A DNA stretch of 64,000 bases from Alistipes senegalensis JC50 (GCF_025145645.1 NZ_CP102252.1:682001-746000), one strand, 5' to 3'; counted from the first letter of the stretch, positions 33,894 to 43,608 are shown. Made by a program: numbers and translations. Notes: generated from the sequence alone by a model not told the origin.

Positions 33894-34820
33894 CAAATGG
33901 CGGCTGCACGAAACGCAATAGAAACGAACGGTCTGACCAAGCATTACGGCGCGCTGACGGCGCTCGACAGCGTGACATTCGAAGTCGCGCGGGGCGAACT
34001 GTTCGGGCTGATCGGTCCCGACGGCGCGGGCAAAACCACGCTGTTCCGCCTGCTCACGACGCTGATAAACCCCGACGGAGGCACGGCGTCGGTCGATGGC
34101 TGCGACATCGTGCGGGAGTACCGCGAAATCCGCAGGCGGGTGGGTTACATGCCCGGGAGGTTCTCGCTCTACCCCGACCTCTCGGTCGAGGAGAATCTCG
34201 ACTTCTTCGCCGCGCTGTTCGGCGTCGATGCCGCGGCCAACCGCGACCTGATCGCCCCGATCTACCGCCAGATCGAACCCTTCCGCACGCGCCGCGCCGG
34301 GAAACTCTCGGGCGGCATGAAACAGAAGCTGGCGCTGTGCTGCGCGCTGATCCACCGCCCCTCGGTGCTGCTGCTCGACGAACCCACGACGGGAGTCGAT
34401 GCCGTATCGCGCAGCGAATTCTGGGACATACTCTCCGAGCTGAAGTCGAAAGGCATCTCGATGCTCGTCTCGACGCCCTACATGGACGAGGCGCGCCGCT
34501 GCGACCGCATCGCGCTTTGCAACGAAGGGAAAATCCTCGGCATCGACACTCCGCAGGGGATCGTCGGACGGTTCGACGGACCGCTCTACGCCCTCTCGGG
34601 CCGGGACATGTACGGCCTGCTGCTGGCGGCCCGCCGTTCGGCAGGGGTCCGCGAATGCTACCCTTTCGGCGAGGCGCACCACCTGATCCCCGCCGACGGG
34701 TTCGATGCCGCGGCGTTCGCCCGCGAGCTGGCCGGGCAGGGCTTCCCCGACGCCGTGATCCGCCCCGCCGAAGCGGGAATAGAAGACGTATTCATCAAAC
34801 TGATGCACCATGAACCATGA
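33885..34820 (+). CDS. ABC transporter ATP-binding protein
   Basis: Cytoplasmic ATPase, 311 residues. Walker A GPDGAGKTT, signature LSGGMKQK, Walker B VLLLDEPTTG, and a C-terminal extension of about 80 residues. ATG 33885 lies in the AT-rich 18-mer; ATG 33897 (MAAARN) is an equally possible start four codons later. An open frame reaching back to 33507 only overlaps the adaptor gene. It pairs with the second ATPase, which starts 11 bases before this stop. Together they resemble the two halves of YbhF. Confidence 0.9.
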   Translation: MKNQMAAARNAIETNGLTKHYGALTALDSVTFEVARGELFGLIGPDGAGKTTLFRLLTTLINPDGGTASVDGCDIVREYREIRRRVGYMPGRFSLYPDLSVEENLDFFAALFGVDAAANRDLIAPIYRQIEPFRTRRAGKLSGGMKQKLALCCALIHRPSVLLLDEPTTGVDAVSRSEFWDILSELKSKGISMLVSTPYMDEARRCDRIALCNEGKILGIDTPQGIVGRFDGPLYALSGRDMYGLLLAARRSAGVRECYPFGEAHHLIPADGFDAAAFARELAGQGFPDAVIRPAEAGIEDVFIKLMHHEP

Positions 34821-35553
34821 CCCGATCATATCCGTCCGGGAGCTGAGCAAGCGGTTCGGCGACTTCGTGGCCGTCGATCGCATCACCTTCGACGTGGCCC
34901 GCGGGGAGATCTTCGGATTCCTCGGGGCCAACGGCGCCGGGAAGACCACGGCGATGCGGATGCTCTGCGGGCTGAGCTACCCCACGTCGGGGAGCGGCAC
35001 CGTCGCCGGATTCGACGTGATGCGCCAGGGCGAGCAGATCAAACGCCGCATCGGCTACATGAGCCAGCGGTTTTCGCTCTACGACGATCTGACCGTGCTC
35101 GAAAACATCCGCCTCTATGCGGGAATCTACGGACTGAGACGCCGCGAAATGCTGCGGCGCGCCGTGACGCTGCTCGACCGGTTGCAGTTCCGCCGCGAAG
35201 CCGGCACGTTGGTAGGCTCCCTGCCGTTGGGATGGAAGCAGAAGCTGGCCTTTTCGGTGGCGACGCTCCACCGGCCCGAAGTGGTGTTCCTCGACGAGCC
35301 GACGGGAGGCGTCGATCCCGTGACGCGCCGCCAGTTCTGGGAGCTGATCTACGAAGCCGCCGCCGGAGGCACCACCGTCTTCGTCACGACACACTACATG
35401 GACGAGGCCGAATACTGCTCGCGCGTGTCGATCATGGTCGATGGACAGGTGCGGGCGCTGGGCGCCCCGGCCGAACTGAAAAGACAATTCGCCGCAGGGT
35501 CGATGGACGAGGTGTTCCGCACGCTGGCCCGCGGCGCCAAACGGACCGAATAA
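34810..35553 (+). CDS. ABC transporter ATP-binding protein with variant signature
   Basis: 247 residues. Walker A GANGAGKTT and Walker B VVFLDEPTGG are intact, but the signature motif reads LPLGWKQK instead of LSGGxxQ. This variant is known in the second half of YbhF/RbbA-like ATPases, so the two separate genes probably correspond to a split two-domain ATPase. It overlaps the preceding gene by 11 bp, and the permease starts one base after its stop. Confidence 0.9.
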   Translation: MNHDPIISVRELSKRFGDFVAVDRITFDVARGEIFGFLGANGAGKTTAMRMLCGLSYPTSGSGTVAGFDVMRQGEQIKRRIGYMSQRFSLYDDLTVLENIRLYAGIYGLRRREMLRRAVTLLDRLQFRREAGTLVGSLPLGWKQKLAFSVATLHRPEVVFLDEPTGGVDPVTRRQFWELIYEAAAGGTTVFVTTHYMDEAEYCSRVSIMVDGQVRALGAPAELKRQFAAGSMDEVFRTLARGAKRTE

Positions 35554-35554
35554 T

Positions 35555-36646
35555 ATGGGTGGTTTCCTGTCATTCGTCAAAAAAGAGGCGCTCCACATCG
35601 TGCGCGACCCGCGGACGATGCTGATCGTGCTGCTGATGCCCGTGGTGCAGGTACTGCTGTTCGGCTTCGCCATGAACACCGAGGTCACCGACATCGAAGT
35701 GGCCGTGGTGGCCCCGCATCCGACCGAGGCCGTCCGCCGGGCCGTCGAGCGGATCGCGGCCAACCCCTATTTCACGTTCCGGGGCTGCATTGCGGCAACG
35801 GAGATCGACCGGACGCTGCGCCGGGGCGACGCCGACGCCGTGGTGGTCTTCGCCGAAGACTACGACCGGCGGACGGAGGCGCTGAAACAGGGCCTCGCGG
35901 CGGAACCGGCCGTGCAGCTGGTCTTCGACGCCTCGAACACCAACACGGCGTCGGCCGGAGCGGGCTATCTGACCAGCGTCCTGCTGTCCGGCGCACCGGG
36001 CGTGTCAGCCGTTGGAACCCGCCTGCTGTTCAACCCGCAGATGAAGAGTTCGTACAACTTCGTGCCGGGCATCATGGGCATGATCTTCATCCTGATCTGC
36101 GCCATGATGACCTCGGTGTCGATCGTCCGCGAAAAGGAGACCGGAACGATGGAGGTGCTGCTCGTGTCGCCCGTGCGGCCGCTGAAGGTCGTACTGGCCA
36201 AGATGATCCCCTACTTCGCGCTCTCGTGCTTCAACCTCGCGTCGATCCTGCTGCTGGCGCGGTTCGTTCTCGACGTGCCTCTGTCGGGCAACCTCGGGGC
36301 GATCATCGGAGTGTCGATGCTCTACCTCGCCCTCTCGCTCGCCTTCGGGCTGCTGATCTCCACCTTCGCCGACCGGCAGGCCACGGCCCTGATCATCTCG
36401 GGCATGCTGATCCTGCTCCCGATCATCATGTTCTCGGGGCTGGCGTTCCCGATCGAGAACATGCCGAAGGTGTTGCAGCCGATCTCCTGCATCATCCCGA
36501 CCCGCTGGTACATCGACGCCGTGCGGAAGCTGATGATCGAGGGACTGCCGTTCGGAGGCGTGCTGCGGGAGTTCTCGATCCTCGCGGCGATAACCGCCCT
36601 GCTGATCGCCGCGGCGCTCCGGAAGTTCAACGACAAACTCGAATAA
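35555..36646 (+). CDS. ABC-2 type permease (YbhS-like)
   Basis: 363 residues. The N-terminal membrane helix contains LIVLLMPVVQVLLFGFAMN, then a large periplasmic domain of about 140 residues and five C-terminal helices, with the ABC-2 motif EKETGTMEVLLVSPVRP. It forms the export channel with the following permease and the two ATPases. Confidence 0.92.
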   Translation: MGGFLSFVKKEALHIVRDPRTMLIVLLMPVVQVLLFGFAMNTEVTDIEVAVVAPHPTEAVRRAVERIAANPYFTFRGCIAATEIDRTLRRGDADAVVVFAEDYDRRTEALKQGLAAEPAVQLVFDASNTNTASAGAGYLTSVLLSGAPGVSAVGTRLLFNPQMKSSYNFVPGIMGMIFILICAMMTSVSIVREKETGTMEVLLVSPVRPLKVVLAKMIPYFALSCFNLASILLLARFVLDVPLSGNLGAIIGVSMLYLALSLAFGLLISTFADRQATALIISGMLILLPIIMFSGLAFPIENMPKVLQPISCIIPTRWYIDAVRKLMIEGLPFGGVLREFSILAAITALLIAAALRKFNDKLE

Positions 36647-36685
36647 CGACCGACCGCGCGAAACGCATGCCATCACCCTCCCGAG

Positions 36686-36704
36686 AGCCGTTCAAGAAAC
36701 GGCT
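36686..36704 (+). terminator. Weak internal hairpin in the efflux operon
   Basis: AGCCGTT (36686-36692) pairs with AACGGCT (36698-36704), followed by TTTTAG. It lies in the 180-bp gap between the two permease genes, the only sizeable gap of the operon, and may attenuate the last two genes. No other feature seen in the gap. Confidence 0.45.
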
Positions 36705-36826
36705 TTTAGAAACAGAAGCGCAAAATCGGGACCAAGCCCCGATGGCTCTTAGCCGGGTGACGCCGCAGGCGGCAAAGACAGCGGCCGAAAGCGGCAGACA
36801 CAGTAAACAGCTATAATTACCTGACA

Positions 36827-37930
36827 ATGCGTACCCTTTTTTACCTGTTGGACAAGGAATGGCGGCAGTTCCTCCGCAACCCGTTTCTGCCGAAGATGGC
36901 CGTGATGTTCCCGCTGATGGTGATGCTCGTCATCCCGTGGGTGACGACGATGGACGTGCGCCACGTCAACGTCGCGGTGATCGACGGCGACCGCTCACCC
37001 GCATCGCGGAGGCTGATCCAGAAGATCGGCGCCTCGGACTACTTCACCCTCCGGAGTATCCCGGAACGCTACGACGATGCGCTCGAAGCCCTCGAAGCGG
37101 GCGATGCGGATGTCATCGTCGGGATTCCCGCCGATTTCGAACGCTCGCTGGCCTCCGGGAAGCCCGAACGGATCGACATCGCGGCCAACGGCGTGAACGC
37201 CGTGAAGGGCAGCCTCGGAATGCAGTATCTCGTGCAAACCGTCACGCAGACCCTCGCGGAACTGCGCAGCGAGCAGGGACAGCCGCCGGCCGCCGATCCC
37301 GTCGTCGTCGAGAACCGCTACAACCCGACGCTCGACTACCGCCACTACATGATCCCGGCGCTGATGATCATGCTGCTGGTGATGCTCTGCGGCTTCCTGC
37401 CGGCGCTGAACCTCGTAAGCGAGAAGGAGACCGGAACCATCGAGCAGATCAACGTCACGCCCGTCAGCCGGCTGACTTTCACGCTGGCCAAGCTGATCCC
37501 CTACTGGGTGATCGGAACGGCCGTGCTGGGTGCGGCCATGCTGCTGGCATGGATCGTCTACGGGCTGGCTCCGGCCGGAAGCATCGGGGCCATCTTCCTG
37601 GCCGCGGGGCTCTTCGTCCTCACCATGTCGGGGCTCGGCGTGGCGATCGCCAACCGTTCGGAAACCATGCAGCAGACGATGTTCGTGATGTTCTTCTTCG
37701 TGATGATCTTCATCCTGATGAGCGGCCTGATCACCCCCGTCGAGTCGATGCCCGCATGGGCGCAGTGGATCACCCGCCTGCTGCCGCCCCGCTACTTCGT
37801 CGAGATCATGCGCGCCGTCTACCTCAAAGGCTCGCTGATCGGCGACCTGTGGTCCGACTACGTCCTGCTGGCCGTCTTCGCCGCCGCCTTCAACACGCTC
37901 GCCGCCGCGACCTACCGCAAACGGACATAA
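36827..37930 (+). CDS. ABC-2 type permease (YbhR-like)
   Basis: 367 residues with the same layout as the preceding permease: one N-terminal helix (MAVMFPLMVMLVIPWVTTM), a periplasmic domain, then five helices with EKETGTIEQINVTPVSR. The pair makes a heteromeric membrane unit as in YbhSR. A TetR gene follows after 21 bp. Confidence 0.92.
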   Translation: MRTLFYLLDKEWRQFLRNPFLPKMAVMFPLMVMLVIPWVTTMDVRHVNVAVIDGDRSPASRRLIQKIGASDYFTLRSIPERYDDALEALEAGDADVIVGIPADFERSLASGKPERIDIAANGVNAVKGSLGMQYLVQTVTQTLAELRSEQGQPPAADPVVVENRYNPTLDYRHYMIPALMIMLLVMLCGFLPALNLVSEKETGTIEQINVTPVSRLTFTLAKLIPYWVIGTAVLGAAMLLAWIVYGLAPAGSIGAIFLAAGLFVLTMSGLGVAIANRSETMQQTMFVMFFFVMIFILMSGLITPVESMPAWAQWITRLLPPRYFVEIMRAVYLKGSLIGDLWSDYVLLAVFAAAFNTLAAATYRKRT

Positions 37931-37951
37931 CACTTAAAAAAACATACGACC

Positions 37952-38530
37952 ATGAACCGAGAAGAGATGCTGAAAGCCGCCTGCGGGCTTTTCCTGCACG
38001 AAGGTATCCGAAACCTGAGCCTCAACAAAATCGCCGACAGACTCGGCGTCACCCGGCATGACCTGCACGCCTGTTTCGGCGACAAGCGCGAACTGGCGGA
38101 GCTGAGTGTCGAATACGGACTGCGACAACTCGACGAGACGCTGCAAGCCGCCGAGGCATCGTCGGCAAGCCCCGTCGAGGCGCTGATCCGCACGTCGGTC
38201 GCGGTCTGCGACGCCTTCGGGCAGATGAGCTGGATGTTCTCCGAGGACGCCCCCTCCTATCCCGCCGTGATCGACGCCATCGGCCAGAGCCGCCGGAAAC
38301 TGCAAGAGCGGCAGCAGAGGCTATTCCTGCAAGGTGTCGGACAGGGCTACCTGCTCGGCGAGGTCTATTACGAAGTGTTCGAACAGCTCTTCTGGCAGAA
38401 CGCCATGACCGAAAGCCGGTACCGCGAATCCACCCTGCGGGTGCTCTTCACCGTGGTGCGCGGCTCCGCCACCGAGCGGGGCCGGCAGGAGGCGGAACGG
38501 GTCCGCGAAGCGATGGGCCTGACGGACTGA
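37952..38530 (+). CDS. Second TetR-like transcriptional regulator
   Basis: 192 residues. N-terminal HTH: MLKAACGLFLHEGIRNLSLN then IADRLGVTRHDLHACFGDKR. The C-terminal domain is different from that of the first TetR. It is last gene of the efflux operon and ends before a strong terminator. Two unrelated TetR proteins at the two ends of one operon suggest dual control, or that this one acts on a target elsewhere. Confidence 0.88.
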   Translation: MNREEMLKAACGLFLHEGIRNLSLNKIADRLGVTRHDLHACFGDKRELAELSVEYGLRQLDETLQAAEASSASPVEALIRTSVAVCDAFGQMSWMFSEDAPSYPAVIDAIGQSRRKLQERQQRLFLQGVGQGYLLGEVYYEVFEQLFWQNAMTESRYRESTLRVLFTVVRGSATERGRQEAERVREAMGLTD

Positions 38531-38575
38531 CGCGCTGTCCGACGAACGGCCCGGGCGATGTCCGCCCGTCCCGAA

Positions 38576-38605
38576 AAACGCCGCCCGATCGGTCGGGCGG
38601 CGTTT
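38576..38605. terminator. Bidirectional terminator
   Basis: AAACGCCGCCCGA (38576-38588) and TCGGGCGGCGTTT (38593-38605), a perfect 13-bp stem with loop TCGG and A/T-rich ends, between the convergent efflux operon and the GH127 gene. Confidence 0.95.
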
Positions 38606-38624
38606 CGTATACGGCGGCGTTCGT

Positions 38625-40646
38625 CTATCGCACCGGAAACTCCGTAACACGCAGGGTCGTACAGCCGTAAGGAATCAGTTCGATCCACTCCGCTTCGGGC
38701 GTCATATACATCTGCTGCGAGGAGACGAAGGCGATCGGCCCCGCCGACCCGCCGTGCAGCGTCCAGTCGCCGATGCGGTGGGCCTGGGTACGGATTTTCA
38801 CCGGAGAGCCGTCGGGCGTCCAGGGATAAGGCGCCATTTCTCCCGCATCCTCCACCACGAAGCTCTCCGCGACCTTCTCGGGCCGGACATTCGCTTTCGG
38901 AAGGCAGTAATTCCACGGGGAATCCGAGGTCACCTCGTAATAATACGGACCGTAGAGGGTCTGTTTCTCCGGTTCCATCGCGTGACGCTCCCACTTCTCG
39001 TTCATGCGCAGGGCGTAGACCAGCGGTCCGCGCTCGACGACGGCCGCCTCGTTGTACCAGCGGCTCACGGCGACCTGCGCCGGGAAGGTGAGGTTCAGAC
39101 AGTCGCCCGAACGCCACTCGCGCTCCACGACGACGATCCCTTCGCCCGCGCTGCGGAAGGCCACCTTCTCGCCATTGAGCGTGATCTCGGGCTCGGCACA
39201 CCAGCCGGGAATGCGCAGGTGGAGCGGAAAAGCCGCCGTGGCCCGTTTCCCGGCCCCGGGCAGCGTCACGCAGAAAGCGATCCGCTCGCGGAAAGGATAA
39301 TCGGTGCGCTCCTCGATCACGACGCTCCGGCCGCCGACCGTGGTCTCGACCTTAGAAGGGGCGTAAACCAAAGCGGCCAGACCGCCGTCGCGGGTCGCAT
39401 ACCAGAGGTTCTGCACCAGTTTGGGCCACCCCTGATGGAGATTCGACGTACAGCACGGATAACCCGTGTAGAGGCCGAAAACGATGTCGGTATCCTCATG
39501 GGGCGTCGAGAAGGGCCGCACCTTGCGCGTGACTTCCACCTGATTGACCTGCTGGTAATACTGCCGGGCATCCTGCGCGTCGGTCGTCTGGGTCGGCAGG
39601 GCATTGTAGGCCACACGTTCGAGATAATCGCCCCACTCGCGGCCTCCCGTGATCTGGAGGATCTGTTCCAGCGAGAACATCATCTCGACCGCCGTGCACA
39701 GTTCGGAACCGAGCGTCGGATCGCCGAAACGGAGCTTCTCGTCGCCCGCCCAAAGCCCGGTCGGAAGCCCGATGGTATGGCGCATCTTCTCCACGGCACG
39801 GCCCACGGCCTCGATGTGGCGCGAATCGCCGCTCTGCTGCCAGTAGACCACCGGTTCCTTGAAACCCTGGCCGAGATCGACGCAATGGAGGCTGTACGGA
39901 CGGCTCAGGTGGTCGCCGTGCAGGAAAGTCCCCGTCCAGTCGAACGTCTGCTTATGGATCAGCTCGCCCAGTTCGAGCAGGAATTTCTCCCCCGTGAGGT
40001 TGTAGAGCCAATAGACCACCGCGAGGTTGTCGCCGCCGCGGACGCGCCCCCATTTGGTCCAGTTGTCGAGGGGCGTCCGGGGAAGCTGCGCCAGCTGGTA
40101 GCGGAAATAGCGGCCCATGAAATCCAAGACGCGCGGATCGCCCGTCGCCGAATGGTATTGCTGCAACACTTTGAGGACCACCATGCGGGGCCACCAGTCA
40201 CGAGCCTTGTCGCGCTGCAACCCCGGTTCGGCCGGACGGTCGGTCACGGGTCCGAAATTGCCGTCGGCCGTCTGCGACGCCAGCGCCCATTCGATCCACG
40301 GCTGCACCTTGGCGATCAGCCGCCGGTCTTCGAGAATGTAGGCCAGCGGCAGCAGGCCGTCGATCCAGTAGGGACCGCGCTCCCACACGTCGCCGTCGCC
40401 TCCGAGCCAGCCGTTGCGCGGGCCCATGACCTGCGGGTAGAGCGAATCGAGGTGTCCGGTCATGCCGTCGCGCATCCGCACGAGCTGTTCGTTGAGCCAG
40501 CCCGCAGGCTTCACGGCGCCGATCGGCAGTTCGGCATAGGGCCGCGGCTGAAGCGGCGCCCGGTTGAATCGCGTGTCGGGCTGAGCGGATACCGCCGCCG
40601 CAACCGCGAGACTGCACAAAGCAAAGATAAGTCGAATCGGTTTCAT
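38625..40646 (-). CDS. GH127 family protein (beta-L-arabinofuranosidase-like)
   Basis: 673 residues from ATG 40646, giving signal peptide MKPIRLIFALCSLAVAAAVSA; an upstream in-frame ATG at 40769 adds unrelated sequence overlapping the transporter gene. The (alpha/alpha)6 barrel carries the zinc/thiolate site of GH127: Glu315-x-Cys317 (SELCTAVE) and the Cys398-Cys399 pair in GYPCCTSNLHQGW. In characterised members such as HypBA1 one Cys of this site is the nucleophile. It is last gene of the long minus-strand run, 19 bp after the organophosphate-type transporter, and an odd companion for the phosphoesterases. It may trim arabinose from a phosphorylated glycan, or its presence may be incidental. 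Confidence 0.9.
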   Translation of the reverse strand: MKPIRLIFALCSLAVAAAVSAQPDTRFNRAPLQPRPYAELPIGAVKPAGWLNEQLVRMRDGMTGHLDSLYPQVMGPRNGWLGGDGDVWERGPYWIDGLLPLAYILEDRRLIAKVQPWIEWALASQTADGNFGPVTDRPAEPGLQRDKARDWWPRMVVLKVLQQYHSATGDPRVLDFMGRYFRYQLAQLPRTPLDNWTKWGRVRGGDNLAVVYWLYNLTGEKFLLELGELIHKQTFDWTGTFLHGDHLSRPYSLHCVDLGQGFKEPVVYWQQSGDSRHIEAVGRAVEKMRHTIGLPTGLWAGDEKLRFGDPTLGSELCTAVEMMFSLEQILQITGGREWGDYLERVAYNALPTQTTDAQDARQYYQQVNQVEVTRKVRPFSTPHEDTDIVFGLYTGYPCCTSNLHQGWPKLVQNLWYATRDGGLAALVYAPSKVETTVGGRSVVIEERTDYPFRERIAFCVTLPGAGKRATAAFPLHLRIPGWCAEPEITLNGEKVAFRSAGEGIVVVEREWRSGDCLNLTFPAQVAVSRWYNEAAVVERGPLVYALRMNEKWERHAMEPEKQTLYGPYYYEVTSDSPWNYCLPKANVRPEKVAESFVVEDAGEMAPYPWTPDGSPVKIRTQAHRIGDWTLHGGSAGPIAFVSSQQMYMTPEAEWIELIPYGCTTLRVTEFPVR

Positions 40647-40665
40647 ATTGGTTTTGAATCGGATT

Positions 40666-42039
40666 TTACACATGCGATTTCTTCGAAACGAACAGCGCGA
40701 GGATGAACGACAGCGCCGAAGCCGCGATCCAGAAGATGATGGCCGTATCGAAATCGTAGGTCGTGACACCGTCAGTGACCGTCTTGCCCGAATTGATCAG
40801 CCAGCCGCTGACGATGTCCTGCAACCCGGCGCCGACATAGCTGGCCATTCCGACGATCCCGAGGGCCGCGCCCGTGGCTTCGCGCGGCACGATGTCGATC
40901 GCCATCAGCCCGCCCAGGAAGCAGATCAGCACCCCGATGGCCATGCCGAATAACACCATGCTCAGCAGGTTGACGAACATGCTGTCGCCCGAGTAGAGGA
41001 ACAGACACAGGGCGACGGTGTTCAGCACGCCGAAGCCGAAAGCCAGCACGTTGCGGCGTCCGTGGAACAGCGTGTCGGACAGCCATCCCGAAAAGACCGT
41101 TCCGACGATCCCCAACAGGGCGTTGACCGAGATGACCTGCGTGGCCGTGGCCAGCGAATATCCCTTGACCTCCTGCAGAAACAGCACGCCCCAGCCGTTG
41201 ATGGCATAGCGCGAGACATACATGAAGGCGCTCGACAACGCCAGCACCCAGACGAAGGGGTTGCGGATGACCGAACGCTGGAGTTCGGAGGTGGACCCGT
41301 GGTCGTGGCTTTGCTCGGGAGACTCCTCGCCGGTCAGCACCTCGATCGGAGGCAGGCCCTTCGATTCGGGGGTGTCGTGCAACAGGAAAACGATCACCAG
41401 CACGCCCAACACCCCGGCCACCGACGACCCGACGAAGCCCCACTGCCAGCCGAAGATGCCGACGACGGCCCCGACGAAGAGGAACGAAAGGAACTCGCCG
41501 AGGTTGTGGCTGGCGCTGAAAAATCCGTAGTAGGTGCCGCGCTTGCTCAGAGGGTACCAGCGCGAGAGGGCGATGATCGCCGGGGGCGCGCCCATCGACT
41601 GCGACCACCCGTTGACGCCCCACATCACGGCGAAGGCGACGAAGAGCGTCATGTTGCCGACCATGCCCCCGCCATTGGCGAAGCCCAGCGCCCCGACCAG
41701 CAGGTTGGCGACGGCCGAGACGCACAGTCCCGCGGCCATGAAACGCTTGATGTTGCTGTGGTCGGAGAGGAATCCGTTGACGAACTTGCCGATGGCGTAG
41801 GCGAACAGCAGCGCCGAGCCGATGATGCCCAGCTGCGTGGCGTCGAGAGCCCCGCTTTCGAGGATCGGCTTCTTGACCACATTGAGGCTCGTGCGGCAGA
41901 CGTAATAGAGGCTGTAACCGACCGTGCCGGCGATGAAGCTCTGGAAACGCAGCTTCTTGTAGAGTTTCATGCGCGCCGCGTCGTCGCCCGTGAACGGTGC
42001 CGAAGGCGCGCTTTTGCGAAAGAAAGAGAGTATGCTCAT
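40666..42039 (-). CDS. Organophosphate:phosphate antiporter family MFS transporter (GlpT/UhpT-like)
   Basis: 457 residues, twelve membrane helices. The N-terminal motif FIAGTVGYSLYYVCRTSLNV and FVNGFLSDHSNIKRFMAAGL match the OPA family (GlpT, UhpT, PgtP). Family members import glycerol-3-phosphate or hexose phosphates in exchange for phosphate. ATG 42039 starts the family N-terminus; a frame from 42135 only overlaps the EEP gene. Its position 37 bp behind a secreted phosphodiesterase suggests that it imports the released phosphomonoester. Substrate is inferred. Confidence 0.9.
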   Translation of the reverse strand: MSILSFFRKSAPSAPFTGDDAARMKLYKKLRFQSFIAGTVGYSLYYVCRTSLNVVKKPILESGALDATQLGIIGSALLFAYAIGKFVNGFLSDHSNIKRFMAAGLCVSAVANLLVGALGFANGGGMVGNMTLFVAFAVMWGVNGWSQSMGAPPAIIALSRWYPLSKRGTYYGFFSASHNLGEFLSFLFVGAVVGIFGWQWGFVGSSVAGVLGVLVIVFLLHDTPESKGLPPIEVLTGEESPEQSHDHGSTSELQRSVIRNPFVWVLALSSAFMYVSRYAINGWGVLFLQEVKGYSLATATQVISVNALLGIVGTVFSGWLSDTLFHGRRNVLAFGFGVLNTVALCLFLYSGDSMFVNLLSMVLFGMAIGVLICFLGGLMAIDIVPREATGAALGIVGMASYVGAGLQDIVSGWLINSGKTVTDGVTTYDFDTAIIFWIAASALSFILALFVSKKSHV

Positions 42040-42076
42040 TCGTTTGTTCGGGAATAGTTTCAGGTTACGGTGAATT

Positions 42077-42961
42077 TCACTCGGCGAAAGCCAGCTCGAC
42101 CAACACCGGGAAGTGGTCCGAAGGCGTGCGGGCACGGAAAGGTTTCGCGCTGCCCCCGGGCTCCTCCGAACGGTAGGTGTCGGTCAGAATGCCGTAGCGC
42201 AGGACCCGAAAGCCGGGCGTCACGAAGACGTAGTCGATATGGCGGAAGGTCTTGCGGTCGGGATCGAAGCCGTTTTCCGTCCCGGTCCAAGCGTATTTGA
42301 TCTCGGCCAGATCGTAGGTGTCGGAGAGCAGTCTCGAGTCGCGCAGCACGGCATAGCTCTCGCTCGTCTCGCCGACGTTGAAATCGCCCGTGAGCACGGC
42401 GCGTTCGCCGCGGCACATCGTCCGGATCTTGTCCAGCACCAGCCGGCAGCTTTCGACCTGGGCCCGTTCGCCCTTGTGGTCGGTGTGCAGGGTGAAGAAC
42501 CAGAACCGCTCCCGGGTCTCGCGGTCGAGGAAACGCCCCCAGCAGCAGATGCGGACATATTTGGCGTCCCAGCCCTTGTTCGGGCGCGAAGGGTTCTCGG
42601 CGAGCCAGAAATGGCCCGAGTCGAGCAGTTCGAAACGGTCGCGCTTGTAGAACACGACCGAGTATTCGCCCGCCTCGGCGCCGTCGTCGCGCCCGACGCC
42701 GGTGTATCCGTAGCCGGGCAGCGCTCCTAAAAGGTCCTCCAACTGGCTGTGGAACACCTCCTGAGCCCCGAAAATGTCGAAATCGTGGAAGCGGACGAGC
42801 GATGCGATCACCGGCAGGCGTCGTTGCCAGCCGTTGCCTTTCGTGTCGTCCCCGGCGTTGAGCTGCCGCACGTTGTAGGTTCCCGTCGAGAAGGTCTGCG
42901 CAGCGGCGGGGAAGGCCGTTGCGGACGCAGCGGCGCAAAAAAGGATGAACAGTTTCTTCAT
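42077..42961 (-). CDS. Endonuclease/exonuclease/phosphatase (EEP) family protein, exported
   Basis: 294 residues with signal peptide MKKLFILFCAAASATAFPAAA. Metal-dependent phosphodiesterase or phosphatase fold with motifs YNVRQLN, catalytic Glu in FGAQEVF, LTGDFNV (Asp and Asn), HIDYVFVTP and the final SDHFPVLVEL. The family includes sphingomyelinases, inositol phosphatases and nucleases; secretion favours a nutritional role. It lies between the ECF sigma gene (28 bp) and the organophosphate transporter gene (37 bp). Exact substrate unknown. Confidence 0.9.
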   Translation of the reverse strand: MKKLFILFCAAASATAFPAAAQTFSTGTYNVRQLNAGDDTKGNGWQRRLPVIASLVRFHDFDIFGAQEVFHSQLEDLLGALPGYGYTGVGRDDGAEAGEYSVVFYKRDRFELLDSGHFWLAENPSRPNKGWDAKYVRICCWGRFLDRETRERFWFFTLHTDHKGERAQVESCRLVLDKIRTMCRGERAVLTGDFNVGETSESYAVLRDSRLLSDTYDLAEIKYAWTGTENGFDPDRKTFRHIDYVFVTPGFRVLRYGILTDTYRSEEPGGSAKPFRARTPSDHFPVLVELAFAE

Positions 42962-42989
42962 ATCAGTTTTTTTCGTTTTGTCAGTCGTT

Positions 42990-43562
42990 TCATTCCGAAT
43001 CCGGCCAGCGGTCCTTGAACTGCGGCGAGCGGCGGAACCAGCGGATCGAAAGGGAAATATGCTTTTCGACCGTGCGCTGCGCGATGTGCAGCCGTTCGGC
43101 GATCTCCCGGTTGGTCAGACCGTCGATGCGGCTCATCCGGAAAATCCGCGCGGTCCGGGGCGGCAGGCGGTCGCACAGCGCCAGCACCTCTTCGATCAGC
43201 AGCGTCGCCAGCGGAGAGTCGTTGGGCGCGTCGAGAAAATCGCACAGGGCGAGCGTCTCCCACGCCCGGGACTCCTGCAACTTGTTCAGATCGACGCTGT
43301 TGTAAAGTATCTTGTTCCGCCGCAGCCAGTTCAGGCACTCGTTGTGGGCCATCGAGAAGAGGTAGGAGGGCACCTTGGCGCGGTCCAGGCAGGGACGGCG
43401 CCGGAGGAACTTGTAGAAAATCTCCTGAATGATGTCGTCGCCGAGGTCCCCGCGGCCGGTCACGCCGTCGATATAGGCGCACAACCGCGGATAAAGAGCC
43501 GTAAACACCTCTTTTACCTCCTGTTCGGTATATCCGAAATATGGAACTCCGGTATGAAACAT
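42990..43562 (-). CDS. RNA polymerase ECF-type sigma-70 factor (Bacteroidetes family)
   Basis: 190 residues. Sigma region 2 includes GDLGDDIIQEIFYKFLRRR and SYLFSMAHNECLNWLR; region 4 includes LPPRTARIF and the HTH LTNREIAERLHIAQRTVEKH. Members normally pair with FecR anti-sigma and an STN-containing SusC, and both occur at the start of this same gene run (56804-57814 and 53145-56768). Here the sigma gene is eighth in line, 46 bp after a phosphoesterase gene, instead of preceding fecR. If it drives the operon this gives positive feedback. Confidence 0.93.
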   Translation of the reverse strand: MFHTGVPYFGYTEQEVKEVFTALYPRLCAYIDGVTGRGDLGDDIIQEIFYKFLRRRPCLDRAKVPSYLFSMAHNECLNWLRRNKILYNSVDLNKLQESRAWETLALCDFLDAPNDSPLATLLIEEVLALCDRLPPRTARIFRMSRIDGLTNREIAERLHIAQRTVEKHISLSIRWFRRSPQFKDRWPDSE

Positions 43563-43608
43563 CTTCTCTCTGGCAAGCTGACTGCTGAACGGTATCCAAA
43601 ACCGTACC

